Shown: positions 49,930 to 59,605 of the stretch, in pieces
Layout: each line of letters begins with the position of its first letter
How positions within the stretch are numbered: position 1 is the stretch's first letter
NCBI GenBank assembly: GCA_015956445.1
Contig: WIUZ02000008.1
Span: 1,426,001-1,490,000 of the forward strand
DNA: 64,000 bases
Reading direction: 5' to 3'
DNA from: Thelephora terrestris
Taxonomy: Eukaryota > Basidiomycota > Agaricomycetes > Thelephorales > Thelephoraceae
Translations under genes and position numbers: made by a program
Notes under the pieces: model-generated
Told to the model about the DNA's origin: nothing
Databases searched by the model: none
The model's input: the letters and a program-made list of their open reading frames with translations, nothing else

Positions 49930-50835
49930 AAATCACAAAGGATCTACGTTACAAACGCACTTCTGGTCGAAAGGGCAACAATGAGCGAAATGAAAGGGAT
50001 TGTATACACTCTGAGAGCAATACAAATACTCCCTCGTTACTGGATCTTGCCAGCAATCTCGACAACCCAACACGTCATGCTGGAATCCCTCATGCATCTC
50101 CTGTCTCACATCCACCAAACCCTCACTCACTAATTCGAACTCATACTTGTCCTGAAGACTCGCCACTTCCAACTTCAGCCGCATGCGAACTTGACGAGCC
50201 TTGTTCAACGGGTGACACTGCTGTCCAGAACGAGTCATCAGACTCTTGCGGGTCTTCTTTGAGGTCCTCTCCACCATCTGAGGAACTGGGGCAGGACTCC
50301 AGGGAGGGGATAGAGGGAGAGGAACACCCTGATCCTGGAGGAGTCGGAGGGATGATGGGGGAGGACTTAGGGGGGTTGGTGCAGTAAGAACCGTGGCATT
50401 AGTGTCCAAAGTATCTGAAGAGAGATGCCTGGAAAGGCCCCCAATGTTCCAAGGCAAAGTGAGAAAAGTCGCTGTTAAGACTATTAACAACCACGTACAG
50501 CAGATCCAAATGCTTCTCTAGTTTGGCAATCCTATTCTCCCTTTCTCTCTCCATAGCGTTCACCAAAGGAGAAACGCCGGGACAGCGCATGACTGTTCGG
50601 TTGGGATCATCGTACCCAGCTTGATCCCAAAAGTGAGGGGGGGCGTTGTAAGCGGTAAGAAACTCTTGAGCGACCTGATTATTGAAGGCGATGTTGGCCA
50701 GGGTGTCGTACAGGTGTTTTTCAACATCGTAAGGGGTGTCGGCCTCGTAAGGAGAGGCGGAAACAAAGGGGGTGGTGGCAGCATTGAGAGATATAATAGA
50801 AAAGGGTTGTTTGTGAGAGGGGAAGTTACTGCAGA
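49930..50835 (-). pseudogene. Element A gene A2, copy 2 (decayed)
   Basis: Same product as A2 in copy 3, with the segments SLNAATTPFVSASPYEADTP, NRIAKLEKHLDLLYVVVN, DFSHFALEHWGPFQASLFRY and, at the C-terminal end, LGCRDCWQDPVTREYLYC. The gene is not intact in this copy. Confidence 0.7.
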
Positions 50836-51788
50836 TTGGGAGGAGTGGAGAAGAGACAACGAAGGGAAAGGACCAAGAAATCCCACAGATTAAATATGCC
50901 CAAATCAATGGGACACGCAAAAGGGTAACAACAATACACCATTACTCATTATTGTCCCAAAGGAGATAGACGAACCCTCAGCCCCAATCGCTCCCATCAA
51001 ACTCTGGGAAATCCCCATCACTCTTCTAATGCTACCATGAAACTTGAGAAATCCCCACCGATCATGAGAAATCCCTATTGTCCTTCTATTACCACTGTCA
51101 GGCCGACGCGACCTCTACAGTTCAATAGCACTCTTGCTATCCAAATCTATCACACGCAGGGGTCAAACACACAGTTATAACCCTGTTGCAAAGCCCAGGG
51201 ATATCAGAAGTCTCTTCACAGACTAGATTGGAGAAGAGGAGAAAAAAGGAGACAAGGGTCTTCAGGCACTCTTGCTCTAAGCACACAGCAGTAGAGGTCA
51301 CGGAGAGTCTGATGATAACAAATCTAAGGAGTACAGGCTAAACTACTCTGAGTATATATACTACTTAGATTTGTGACGTGACAGTGACATGTAACTACCC
51401 TAAAGATACAAACACAGACAAACATGGTCCGTGCGCAGCACTGCATGGTCTGTGCGTTACGTGGTGACTAATGCTACAAATTATCAGCTGATAAACGAAA
51501 GTGTGGCGGCCAATAGCAATTTGAGAGCATTACAAAGCAGTTACAAAGCATGACGTAGCCTGGGAATGTTCGGAAGGAATGTGGATATGACTGACTAACA
51601 GCCAATGGCAAAAGGGGAGCATATGACTAAGAAATAGGGGCATATGATGTCATGTGGGTCATGCGCAGTAAACAATAGAAATGATGACTCAACTCCTGAG
51701 TCGTGGAAAGGGCGTGGCATTTGGTATATAACCAAAGGGGGTTGGGTGACTGGTCTTCCAACAAACCCACCTTTGTTACACAGCCAAC

Positions 51789-53048
51789 ATGCCTCATGCT
51801 TCTACTCGCAACCCCACTCGTCGCTCTTCTTCTTACTCTCCTGTTCAGGAGAACAATTACAACATCGACCGCTTCTCCCATGCTCGTCGTGATCCATCCC
51901 GCCCTTATCCTACTTTGGGAGCCGTTATGGACCGGACCGCCACCGCCGACCCTAATGAGGGGTTCTCTGATTTAGGTGGGGGCCCTGCTTGCGTATTCCG
52001 GTTTAGGAAACCAAGCTAACTCCTTTTAGGTTTCAGGGATTTCCTCCAAGCCGCTCGTAGGGTGTCTCGGCGCAAGTTGGCGCGTATCGAGACCAACCCA
52101 TATGCGAGCGAACTCCTCAATAGGGGTGTTGAGTTCATGACAGAGTCCAACGAGACCTTCAACTCCGTGTTGGAGGCCAGCGTTCTCCATACGGGGAACG
52201 TTGGGTCCATGTTAATGGATGAAGTGGCTCACGTCAACGAGCGCATCGATGGTCGTCGTGAGGAGATCGAGGCTTTGGAGAACTGGAAGGAGGATATGCA
52301 GGGGGTTATTCATGGACAAGAAGATAACGTTGTTCGGCAGGGGGCCGATATTGATTTGCTTAAGGTAAATGTGGGGTCGGGAGATAATTGACTTCTCTAA
52401 CCCAACATTTCCTTTAGGGAGAGGTGACTACTCTCAAAAACTTGGTCCGGGCTTTGGTTACTAAAACCGGAGAGTTGGAGGACGATAAGGTAAGGGATAG
52501 GGGTTGAAGATAGTTGATCTCTTCTAACCCTATTCCTTTAGGTTCGCCTTACTCGTCGCGTCTCCGAGTTGACTGGGGAGGTCCGGGATCTCCAGAGGAG
52601 GTGTAACGAACCGGAGGTCCGAGTCGAAGAAGAGGAGGTGGAAGTTCCGTATCGGGCCGGGTCACCGATAATTCCCAATCGGGCCGAGTCGCCGCCCGCT
52701 CGTCTGTTGGTCCGTCACGAGAACAGGTTGGTTCCCATTGATGATGAGGTCATTGAAATCGGGAGCGACGAGTTCTACCAGAACGTAGGAGTTGTCCGTA
52801 GGGACACTCCTCGTCCTGAGTTTGTTTCTACTCCTTGGGGTAGTTGCCGTCAATGGCCTGCTCTGGAGTATGATCCGTACGCCGAGTTCGTTCCTGATAG
52901 TGAACCAAACTCTGATACGGAGCTTCCAGATTATGATGACTTGTCGGATGTGGACCCGAACGAGATCCGGGAACAGAATTGGTTGAACGAGGAGTTGGTG
53001 AGATCGGCATTGGAAGTAGTACAAAGGATCCGAAGAGATATTGATTAG
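51789..53048 (+). CDS. Element B gene B1: coiled-coil protein, four exons, apparently intact
   Basis: I do not recognise the product. Exon 1 starts MPHASTRNPTRRSSSYSP at 51789. Three short introns, each with GT..TTTAG ends, interrupt it (about 51,976-52,028, 52,364-52,417 and 52,489-52,541). The joined frame stays open to 53048. After a basic N-terminus comes RDFLQAARRVSRRKLARIET. A long coiled coil follows, with heptad-like RIDGRREEIEALENWKEDM, LLKGEVTTLKNLVRALVTK and RRVSELTGEVRDLQRRC, then an acidic C-terminus (YDPYAEFVPDSEPNSDTEL and DDLSDVDPNEIREQNW). It has about 360 residues. It could be a scaffold, Gag-like or DNA-bridging protein; the sequence does not decide. Its introns argue that element B moves as DNA. 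Confidence 0.65.
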
Positions 53049-53158
53049 ATAACTCTTTTGTACTGTTGGCTTCCAATGAATCTTCTTTCTATTTTATTGC
53101 GCGTGATCCATGAGTCGTAAAACATAATGGTTTTCATAAGTCCAATCCAAGGGTCAGA

Positions 53159-53389
53159 TTAATAAACCGGTTGACTTCTGCGAGAGGTCAGCGCGCGTCG
53201 CTTATTAACACATCCCTTGTTGTCGGTAGCCTGAATATCTACTAGTTGTCCAGGGGCAACGGAGGGCCAGGTAGGGGGGATCTTCGTATGAAGGTCCGCC
53301 GGTACATGTTCACGTATTATACCTCGGGTCTTCTGGGGTATCTTGACTAGTAGCACGTTCCACGTATTGGACTTCGAGTCGTTAAGCAT
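53159..53389 (-). CDS. Element B small frame B2 (hypothetical, 76 residues)
   Basis: An ATG at 53389 opens MLNDSKSNTWNVLLVKIPQK and ends in a basic tail (KGCVNKRRALTSRRSQPVY). It runs convergent to B1, 110 bp from the B1 stop. The product is unknown; a net-basic short protein could bind nucleic acid. It may be only the first exon of something longer, or a chance frame. Confidence 0.35.
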   Translation of the reverse strand: MLNDSKSNTWNVLLVKIPQKTRGIIREHVPADLHTKIPPTWPSVAPGQLVDIQATDNKGCVNKRRALTSRRSQPVY

Positions 53390-53858
53390 AGGGCATACTG
53401 CATAATAAACAGTTTACCGCCGTGTTTAGGGCAGGGCACCAACTGACTTAGTGGTGATGAGGCGTTAAATAAAGGAAATGAAAGGGGGTAAACGGCGAAA
53501 TCATCACAACCACCATGAAACACAAGAAATCCCCATTGTATCACTATTGACTCATACCTTATTGTTCCCCTATTTTGTATCGCACCACCAGTCGTCCTAA
53601 GTCCTGCTTCGTTGACTCATTCACCCTGCCCTAAACTACGCACAGATTATGTTGACTCTTGTTTGACTCATTGTACGATTACTAAGCCTGTAGAGGATTG
53701 GGTATATAAGGAAGAGCGTTCGCTCCTTCTTTTCCCCATTCTCAATCTCTTCTGTACTCTCCTACCAACTGCTCCAATAAACAAAGTAAGCTGAGGATTT
53801 CTCCTCATGACTTATTCTTCATCTGACTCATTCAAAGCAGGAATTCTCCTGCTAGTGT

Positions 53859-54482
53859 ATGTTCAGCGCTCCTGACCCATTCCCTTCTACCAGTCCTATC
53901 CAATGTCCGGTTATACCCGATGCCCGACGCTCCATCTGGGAGTATAAGCTCATCAGGAGCCTTCAGTTTAATAGAACCTCTGGCCTATTAGCTCACCACC
54001 CCTATTATCGTCCATTTGCCGCTCTCAACACCGGAGTTACCACTCCTCCATTCTTACTTGGAGCTGATCATCAATTCCTTTGGAAGTCTGACTTGACTGA
54101 AAGCGTGCTGGCCACTGTTTACTTCAGTATTAGTCCAGCCTTTTACTTCCCCACTCCCCAAATTCATCTTACCACCAACGTTCACACCCATTGTCCCGCT
54201 ATCATCGTTCTCTGGTGGGACGTACCAACTGACTTACCTTTTGCTGTCATAGAGTATCTTAACAGCTTCGAAAGACTCAGTGATCAAGACTTTGAGCCCT
54301 TCATTCAACACCTAGTTGAGTTCTGTCAAGACTACAACTCCCCCATCCACCCTTATCAATTCGAGTCACCACTCGCTCTTGATATTCCTCCTCCGCTTGT
54401 TTCTACTCCAGGAACCCCCTTCATCAAAACCCGTCCAGATACACCTTACCCTGCTAATCCTCTAACGCCCCACAAACAGTAA
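53859..54482 (+). CDS. Element A gene A1, copy 2 (open, 207 residues)
   Basis: It starts MFSAPDPFPSTSPIQCPVI, 150 bp downstream of a TATATAAGG box (about 53,702). The frame is open throughout and ends NPLTPHKQ, 21 bp before the element end. Conserved blocks are SIWEYKLIRSLQFNRTSGLL, PFLLGADHQFLWKSDLTES, YFSISPAFYFPTPQIHLTTN, and DFEPFIQHLVEFCQDYNSP. A Pro-rich tail follows (PPPLVSTPGTPF). No family is recognised. It is about 80% identical to the copy 3 product by eye. Retention of an open frame in a nested, partly decayed copy suggests recent insertion. Confidence 0.65.
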   Translation: MFSAPDPFPSTSPIQCPVIPDARRSIWEYKLIRSLQFNRTSGLLAHHPYYRPFAALNTGVTTPPFLLGADHQFLWKSDLTESVLATVYFSISPAFYFPTPQIHLTTNVHTHCPAIIVLWWDVPTDLPFAVIEYLNSFERLSDQDFEPFIQHLVEFCQDYNSPIHPYQFESPLALDIPPPLVSTPGTPFIKTRPDTPYPANPLTPHKQ

Positions 54483-54508
54483 GCAGGCCTTCAACCCTGA
54501 CACGTGAT

Positions 54509-55073
54509 TGTCAATAGCCTTAACAACGACTTTTCTCATTTTGCCTTGGAACATTGGGGACCTTTCCAGGCATCTCTCTTCTGGTATTTCAGTCACCAGT
54601 GCCGAGGTGCCTACTGCACCGACCCCCCTCAGTCCTCCCCCATCATCCTCCGACTCCGCCAGGATCAGGACGTTCCTCTCCCTCTATCCCCTCCCTGGAG
54701 TCCTGCTCCTGTTTTTCAGATGGTGGAGAGGACCTCAAAGAGAAGTCGCAAGAGTCCAATGACTCATTCTGGACAGCGGTGTCACCCGTCGAGCAAGGCC
54801 TGCCAGGTTCGCATGCAGTTGAAGTTGGAGGTGGTGAGTCTGCAGGACAAGTATGGATTCGATCTAGTGAGTGAAGGACTAGGTCAAGTGAGGAGGGATA
54901 TGTTTGAGGGCTTGGAGCATGATGTTCTGGGATGTCGGGACTGCTGGGTGGATCCAACTTCGAGAGAGTATTCCTACTGTCCTCAGTCCATTTATAATCC
55001 GTTCCATTTTGCTCACTGTTGCCCAATGGACCAGGACTTTGTTTGTAGGGTAGATCCTTTCCTCCTCGTCTAG
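54509..55073 (+). pseudogene. Element A gene A2, copy 1, 3' part
   Basis: This continues copy 1 after the copy 2 insertion: NSLNNDFSHFALEHWGPFQA, then a Pro-rich region, then RMQLKLEVVSLQDKYGFDLV and the Cys-rich end LGCRDCWVDPTSREYSYC with HFAHCCPMDQDFVC. The A2 stop is at 55073, followed by about 90 bp to the terminal hairpin. Function is unknown. Confidence 0.65.
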
Positions 55074-55171
55074 TCTGTTTGTTTTGTTTTGTACTATTAC
55101 TACAAATGAGACCAATGTCTTGAATAACCTGTGTGATTTTCTGCAAAATGTCACGTGTTCGTGACAACTTC

Positions 55172-56584
55172 CCTCTGTCCCTATTTCCTCTTGCAACTTC
55201 CTGATGTTTTCCCTCTTGACCCGTGACCTTAGACCTGCAACCTGCAACCTGCGCCCCTCAACCCCAGACCTGCGACCTGCGTTCTCCAGTAGATAGCTTC
55301 CCTTGGACTTTGTTTCTCTTGTTCTCCCTCTCGACCATGTCCTGATCAGTCCCAATCATGTCCCAACTATTTCCCAACTCTTCAGCACACCTCTTATTTT
55401 TAATCTTCCTTTTCCTATCTCCATTCTCCATGTCCCGATCACATCTTGATCGATTGTGCCTCTCTCAACTCCAGACCTCCCTCTAGTTCATTTTTCAACC
55501 ACATTCCTTTCCCTCATTGTTCCATTCAATCCCTCATCCCTCCTATGTCATAGACACATCATTAGGTCTCTTTGACATCATTTTGGTTTGTTCCCTTTGT
55601 TCCCTTTGTTCTCAGATTCCCCAGCATCATATATAAAGGCCCCTGTATTCAATAGACTGAACAATAAATCAGTAGCATTCCCTCTCTCTCTTTCTCTCTC
55701 TCTCCCACTCTCCGAGGCCTAGCAGCGTTGCTACAGTTCTCCCTTTGGTTCCCTCATTGTCTCGCTCTCATTTTTGTCATCCCTCTAGTCTCTTGTGTCC
55801 TGCTGGTGTCCCACTTTTTGGCTCTCTTATCCTGATGTTTCCCAACGTCTCCCTTAGTCTATTATTGGTAGTTTCATTTCCTGACTTTTCTGTTGTCTTT
55901 CATTCCTTTTTCCCATTTGTATCCCAACTTTAGCTCTCACCTTTTGTTTGTCTCCTGCAGACTCCCTAGAGGCTCACCCCTCTGAACCAAAGACCCGACC
56001 TTCTGACTGCCATCTTTGCCCTTTTGGACTCCAAAGGCTTAGAGGCTAGTTCAACGGTTGATGAGGTGTTTGTACTGAAACAAAGCTGGTGAGACAACAA
56101 ACATTGGTGAATTGATAAGTTGTACCCGGACGAAGCAGGAATCCCGCTTTGATGACACTGAGGACAAGCCCCTACTTACTGACCAGGTACTTTTTGAATA
56201 CATTGTAGTTCCATGTCCAATGTACTAACACTTTGCTGGGCAAGAACAAGTTGAGTTCTTTCAGAATGTATTGAGCAATGTAATTACTACTTCCCAGCTC
56301 AGTCCACTGTGGAAACATTCAAAAAGTACTGAATTGTCAGCATGCTGTATTTTATTTTATTTTGAACCATTTTTCACACCCAACTTTCGCTCACTTTCCT
56401 TACCTTTCCATCTTATCTTATCAATCCCCCTTATCACAATTCACACGTCATCACAAAAGGACAAAGACAACGCACAATGGTATTACAGGCAGAGCGACCA
56501 CGATGAAGACACAAGAAGAACAGCCGACAGAGTTGAATCCACATGGACTCTATGGACAAGGACTGAGGCATAAGACCCCAGCCG
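55172..56584. other. Unassigned AT/CT-rich stretch with LTR-like signals
   Basis: Beyond copy 1 there is a run of CCTGCAACCTGCGACCTGCG-like short repeats (about 55,226-55,280). At 55,630-55,700 come TATATAAAGG, AATAAA and a CT-rich tract. At about 56,100 the sequence AACATTGGTGAATTG could be a primer-binding-like site. Taken together this could be one LTR and leader of a retroelement fossil, but no second LTR or pol gene is seen in the window. At about 56,185-56,330 an imperfect inverted repeat (CAGGTACTTTTTGAAT / ATTCAAAAAGTACTG) suggests a small MITE remnant. Confidence 0.25.
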
Positions 56585-57213
56585 TCAGGACCTGCTCAAC
56601 TGAGACTCCCTAGCAATAACAGCCTCATCCTCCTCCTCCGTCCCCTCCAAGGCATTCTCAAAAGCTTCCTCATCAACCATCTCAACAACCCAAGCTTCCT
56701 CCAGACAATGAGCGACGGCCAGCTGAACTTCAGTGCGAAGGCAGCTCCTTGCTGAATCGACCAAGGTCTGGTCCTGACTCCGAGTCCTCTGCACTGACCA
56801 TTCCTCCATCCTCTCGGTCAGCTGAGTCACCAACCTCACGGCCTCTGCTGCATGCTGGACTGACGAGAGTGTCAGGCTCGTCAAGTCATTCACGTCTACG
56901 GACTCCAAAGGGATCAGCTCGCCGTGATCCAACCAACACTGCAACATTGTCGCATCCGAATAAGAAGGTGGATCACTTGAGGACTCCTCCAAAGAGGATG
57001 TTGGGATTGCTTGGCTGGATTTGATGGGCTGGATGACAAGCACTGTTGTAAGGGACCCATTGATGAGCACGGATGGAACACTGTCCACGCACCGGAGAGA
57101 CCATTGGAGGAGGGACAGGAACAGCCACCTTGTTCTCTTCCTCATACTCCAACTTGGGCAAACTGCTGGCTGGGTTGACCATTGTCTCCTCAGATGTCTC
57201 GTGGACAACCTCT
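56585..57213 (-). pseudogene. Unrecognised coding-like fragment interrupted by a CACTG element
   Basis: On the minus strand the frame reads SSSDPPSYSDATMLQCWLDH, LTSLTLSSVQHAAEAVRLV, MEEWSVQRTRSQDQTLVD and EEAWVVEMVDEEAFENAL, with an acidic end and stop at 56585. The helical, acidic composition looks like true coding sequence. The right end is cut at 57213 by the target duplication of the next element. Similar minus-strand coding-like pieces at 60,346-60,454, 61,408-62,057 and 62,783-63,119 may belong to one gene split by three insertions. No family is recognised. Confidence 0.4.
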
Positions 57214-57336
57214 TCTCACTGGGGGCAAGGGGTGGTGTTCCGGTCCAGAACATTGCAAGTTCATTGCAAGGAAATGGACGATGTACCTGGCAAAAACCGA
57301 CCCAGAACATCGCAAATGTCAGGGTTGTAGGCCTGC

Positions 57337-57960
57337 TTACTGTTTGTGGGGCGCTAGAGGATTAGCGGAGGGATGTGGGGTGTCGGGTCGAGTTTTGAAG
57401 GGGGTTCCGGGCGTAGAGGTGAGAGGAGGAGGGATATCAAGCGAGAGTGGTGACTCTGTCTGATAAGGATGGACGGGCGAGTTATAGTCCTGGCAAAACT
57501 GGTTCAATTGCTGAACGAACGGCTCGAAGTCTTGACCGCTGAGTTGTTCGAAGTGAACGAGATACTCTATAATCGAATAAGGTAGTTCAGTTGGGATGTC
57601 CCACCAAAGGACGATGAGAGCGGGGGAGTGAGTGTGAACGTTGGTGGTTAAATGGATTTTGGGAGAAGGGAAGTAAAAGGCAGGGCTAACACTGAAATAG
57701 ACCGTTGCTAGGGTACTCTCAGTGAGGTCTGAGTTCCAAAGGAACTGATGGTCTGCGCCTAGAAGGAAAGGAGGAGTAGTGACTCCGGCGTCGAGAGCTG
57801 CAAAGGGGCGATAGTAAGGGAAATGGGTGAGTAAACCGGCAGTTCGGTTTACTTGAAGACTTCTGACGAGTTTATACTCCCAGATAGATCTCCTAGCGTC
57901 AGGGACAACTGGTCGTTGAACGGGACTTGTAGAGGGGAAAGGATTAGGGGCGCTGAACAT
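57337..57960 (-). CDS. Element A gene A1, copy 3 (unknown 207-residue protein)
   Basis: An ATG at 57960 opens MFSAPNPFPSTSPVQRPVV. The conserved core has RRSIWEYKLVRSLQVNRTAG, FPYYRPFAALDAGVTTPPFL, LGADHQFLWNSDLTESTLAT and YFPSPKIHLTTNVHTHSPAL, then WWDIPTELPYSIIEYLVHFE and a Pro-rich tail. It is one open exon ending NPLAPHKQ at 57337. No signal peptide, Zn-ribbon or nuclease motif is visible. The mixed beta/aromatic composition suggests a compact folded domain. It is present in all three copies with most differences conservative, which suggests selection on the protein. A TATA-like TATATAAGG lies about 140 bp upstream on its strand. Confidence 0.65.
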   Translation of the reverse strand: MFSAPNPFPSTSPVQRPVVPDARRSIWEYKLVRSLQVNRTAGLLTHFPYYRPFAALDAGVTTPPFLLGADHQFLWNSDLTESTLATVYFSVSPAFYFPSPKIHLTTNVHTHSPALIVLWWDIPTELPYSIIEYLVHFEQLSGQDFEPFVQQLNQFCQDYNSPVHPYQTESPLSLDIPPPLTSTPGTPFKTRPDTPHPSANPLAPHKQ

Positions 57961-58276
57961 ACACTGGCAGGAGGATTCCTGCTAAACGAGTTAGAAAGGG
58001 GTAAGACGTGAGGAGAATTCCTCAGCTTACTTGTATTCAGGTTGTGGGTAAAGGAGTACAGAAGAGATTGAGAATGGGGAAAAGAAGGAGCGAACGCTCT
58101 TCCTTATATACCCAATCCTCTACAGGAGTCATTATTCTACAACGAGCCAAACAGGGATCAACATGGTCTGTGCGTAGTTTAGGGTAGGGTAGATGAGTCA
58201 GAATGAGGGGACTTAGGACGACAGATAGTAATTACTCATACGGGAACAATAGGGGCACGAGTCGATAGAAGCATTC

Positions 58277-58407
58277 GGGGATTTCTCGTGTTTCGTGGTA
58301 GCAATAGAAGCGAGGTGGGGATTTCCCGTGATTGATGGGGATTTCTCTGGATCAATGGTAGCAATAGCAGCGTGGTGGGGATTTCCCATGATCGATGGGG
58401 ATTTCTC
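58277..58407. promoter_or_regulatory. Central iterons GGGGATTTC(T/C)C of element A copy 3
   Basis: Five copies of GGGGATTTCTC or GGGGATTTCCC lie in 131 bp between the divergent genes, alternating with GTGATTGATG and TGGTAGCAATAG-like spacers. All point the same way as gene A2. Copies 1 and 2 have four each with the same polarity. They may be promoter elements or binding sites for an element-coded protein. Confidence 0.65.
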
Positions 58408-58614
58408 TGAGTTTGATGGGATTGCGATCAGGGTTAAGGGTTTGTTTCTCCTAATTCGGACTTTAATGGATAATGGGTTATTGTTTTCTCTTTCCAGTTT
58501 GCCTTTGAGTCAGGATGTATTTAAGTCAGGGGGATTAATGATCGTTCCCTCCATCGCCTCTTTTCCACTCCCACCAATCAACCACTACCTTCCTCTTAAA
58601 CATCCGTTACTACT

Positions 58615-59518
58615 ATGTCTGCCTTCGCCGCCAACAACGTTGTTCTCAACGCTGCCGCCACCCCTTTCACCCCGTCCTTCGAGACCAATGCTCCCTACGA
58701 CGTGGAGCAACATTTGTATGACTCCCCTGCCAACATCGCCCATGACAACCAGGTTGCCATAAATTTCCTCACCGCTCATAACGCTCCCGCCAAGTTCTGG
58801 GAGCAAGCTGGGTACAAAAACCCTAGACTCTCTAGGCCTGTGGTTCAGGCTCAACACCCTGGAGCCGTTCTGTTATTGGACACCATGGAGAGGGAGAGGG
58901 AGGATAGGATTGCGAAATTGGAGAAGCGGGTGGACCTCATGTACGTCATCATGAACAGTTTGAATGATGACTTCTCTCACTTTGCTTTGGAACATTGGGG
59001 ACCTTTCCAAGCATCTCTCTTCCGATATTTCGGACACCAGTGTCGCGGGGCTTATTGCACCGACCCCCCTTGCAAGTCCCCAGTCGTCCCTTCGCCACCG
59101 CCAGGATCAGGGCATTCCTCTTCCTCCATCCCCTCCCTGGAGTCCTGCCCCAGTTCGCCAGATGGTGGAGAGGTCCCAGAAGAAGAAGACCCGCAAGAGT
59201 CCGATGACTCGTTCTGGTCAACGTTGTCGTCCCTCCGACAAGTCACGTCAGGTGAGGATGAAGTTGAAGGTGGAAGTGGCGGGTCTCCAAGACCGCTATG
59301 GGTTCGCCTTAGTGAGCGCAGCCTTGTCGGACGTGAAGCGGGAGATGTATGATAGTCTATCTCATGATGTGTTGGGGTGTAGGGAGTGTTGGCAGGATCC
59401 GGTGACGCGCGAGTGGGCTTACTGTCCTGAGAGTGTTCACAACCCTCACCACTTCGCTCATCGTTGCCCTCTTCCTCAGAACTGTTCATGTGATATCGAC
59501 CCGTTTGTTCTTGTCTGA
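58615..59518 (+). CDS. Element A gene A2, copy 3 (coiled-coil and Cys-rich protein, two overlapping frames)
   Basis: An ATG at 58615 opens MSAFAANNVVLNAAATPFTP. The segment YDVEQHLYDSPANIAHDNQV is followed by a short coiled coil (MEREREDRIAKLEKRVDLMY) and DFSHFALEHWGPFQASLFRY. A Pro/Ser-rich region comes next. The C-terminal part, read in an overlapping second frame to 59518, has MKLKVEVAGLQDRYGFALV and a Cys/His-rich end (VLGCRECWQDP, YCPESVHNPHHFAHRC, CSCDIDPF) that could bind zinc. I leave the link between the two frames open; splicing is possible. No family is recognised. It occurs in all three copies. Confidence 0.55.
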
Positions 59519-59605
59519 GTTTGTAGTTCTTTTTAGCCACTCTTGTACTATTATTACTGCGAATGAGACCAATGTCTTGGATTACTTGTGAGATCTTGGC
59601 TACTA

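Larger units (their letters stand above)
51096..53508 (+). mobile_element. Element B (2.4 kb, TGTCAGG...CATCACA), inserted in element A copy 2
   Basis: The boundaries are fixed by the 5-bp target duplication ACCAC (51091-51095 and 53509-53513) and by the uninterrupted element A sequence that continues on both sides. It starts TGTCAGGCCGACGCGACC and ends ...AAATCATCACA. No LTR-like direct repeat joins the two ends. It carries a four-exon coiled-coil gene (51,789-53,048, plus strand) and a small minus-strand frame (53,389-53,159). No transposase, reverse transcriptase or helicase is recognised. Its TGTCAGG start resembles element A, and both make 5-bp duplications. Confidence 0.75.
51020..53560. 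promoter_or_regulatory. Iteron block of copy 2, split by element B
   Basis: GAAATCCCC units (the inverse of GGGGATTTC, as expected for the inverted copy) lie at about 51,007, 51,048 and 51,069 left of element B, and at about 53,528 right of it. Element B thus landed within the central control region of copy 2. Confidence 0.55.
49903..54503 (-). mobile_element. Element A copy 2, inverted, inserted in copy 1 and split by element B
   Basis: On the plus strand it starts with the inverted 3' hairpin TGTCACACACATGTGACA at 49903 and ends ...CAGGCCTTCAACCCTGACA at 54503. The 5-bp target duplication CGTGA is at 49898-49902 and 54504-54508. It lies in antisense orientation to copy 1, within gene A2. 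Without element B it is about 2.19 kb. A1 (plus strand, 53859-54482) is fully open; A2 (minus strand, about 50,835-49,930) looks decayed. The hairpin stem differs from the other copies at a base pair yet still pairs. Confidence 0.82.
48311..55166 (+). mobile_element. Element A copy 1 (two-gene TGTCA/TGACA element), split by copy 2
   Basis: It starts TGTCAGGGTTGAAGGCCTGC at 48311 and ends in the hairpin TGTCACGTGTTCGTGACA at 55166. The 5-bp target duplication ACTTC is at 48306-48310 and 55167-55171. Subtracting the inner insertion and its duplication leaves about 2.25 kb, the same as copy 3. Gene A1 points left from 48,954 and gene A2 points right from 49,599; the rest of A2 lies beyond the insertion at 54,509-55,073. 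Both genes look decayed to some degree. There are no LTRs, reverse transcriptase, or DDE or YR transposase. Family unknown. Confidence 0.8.
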
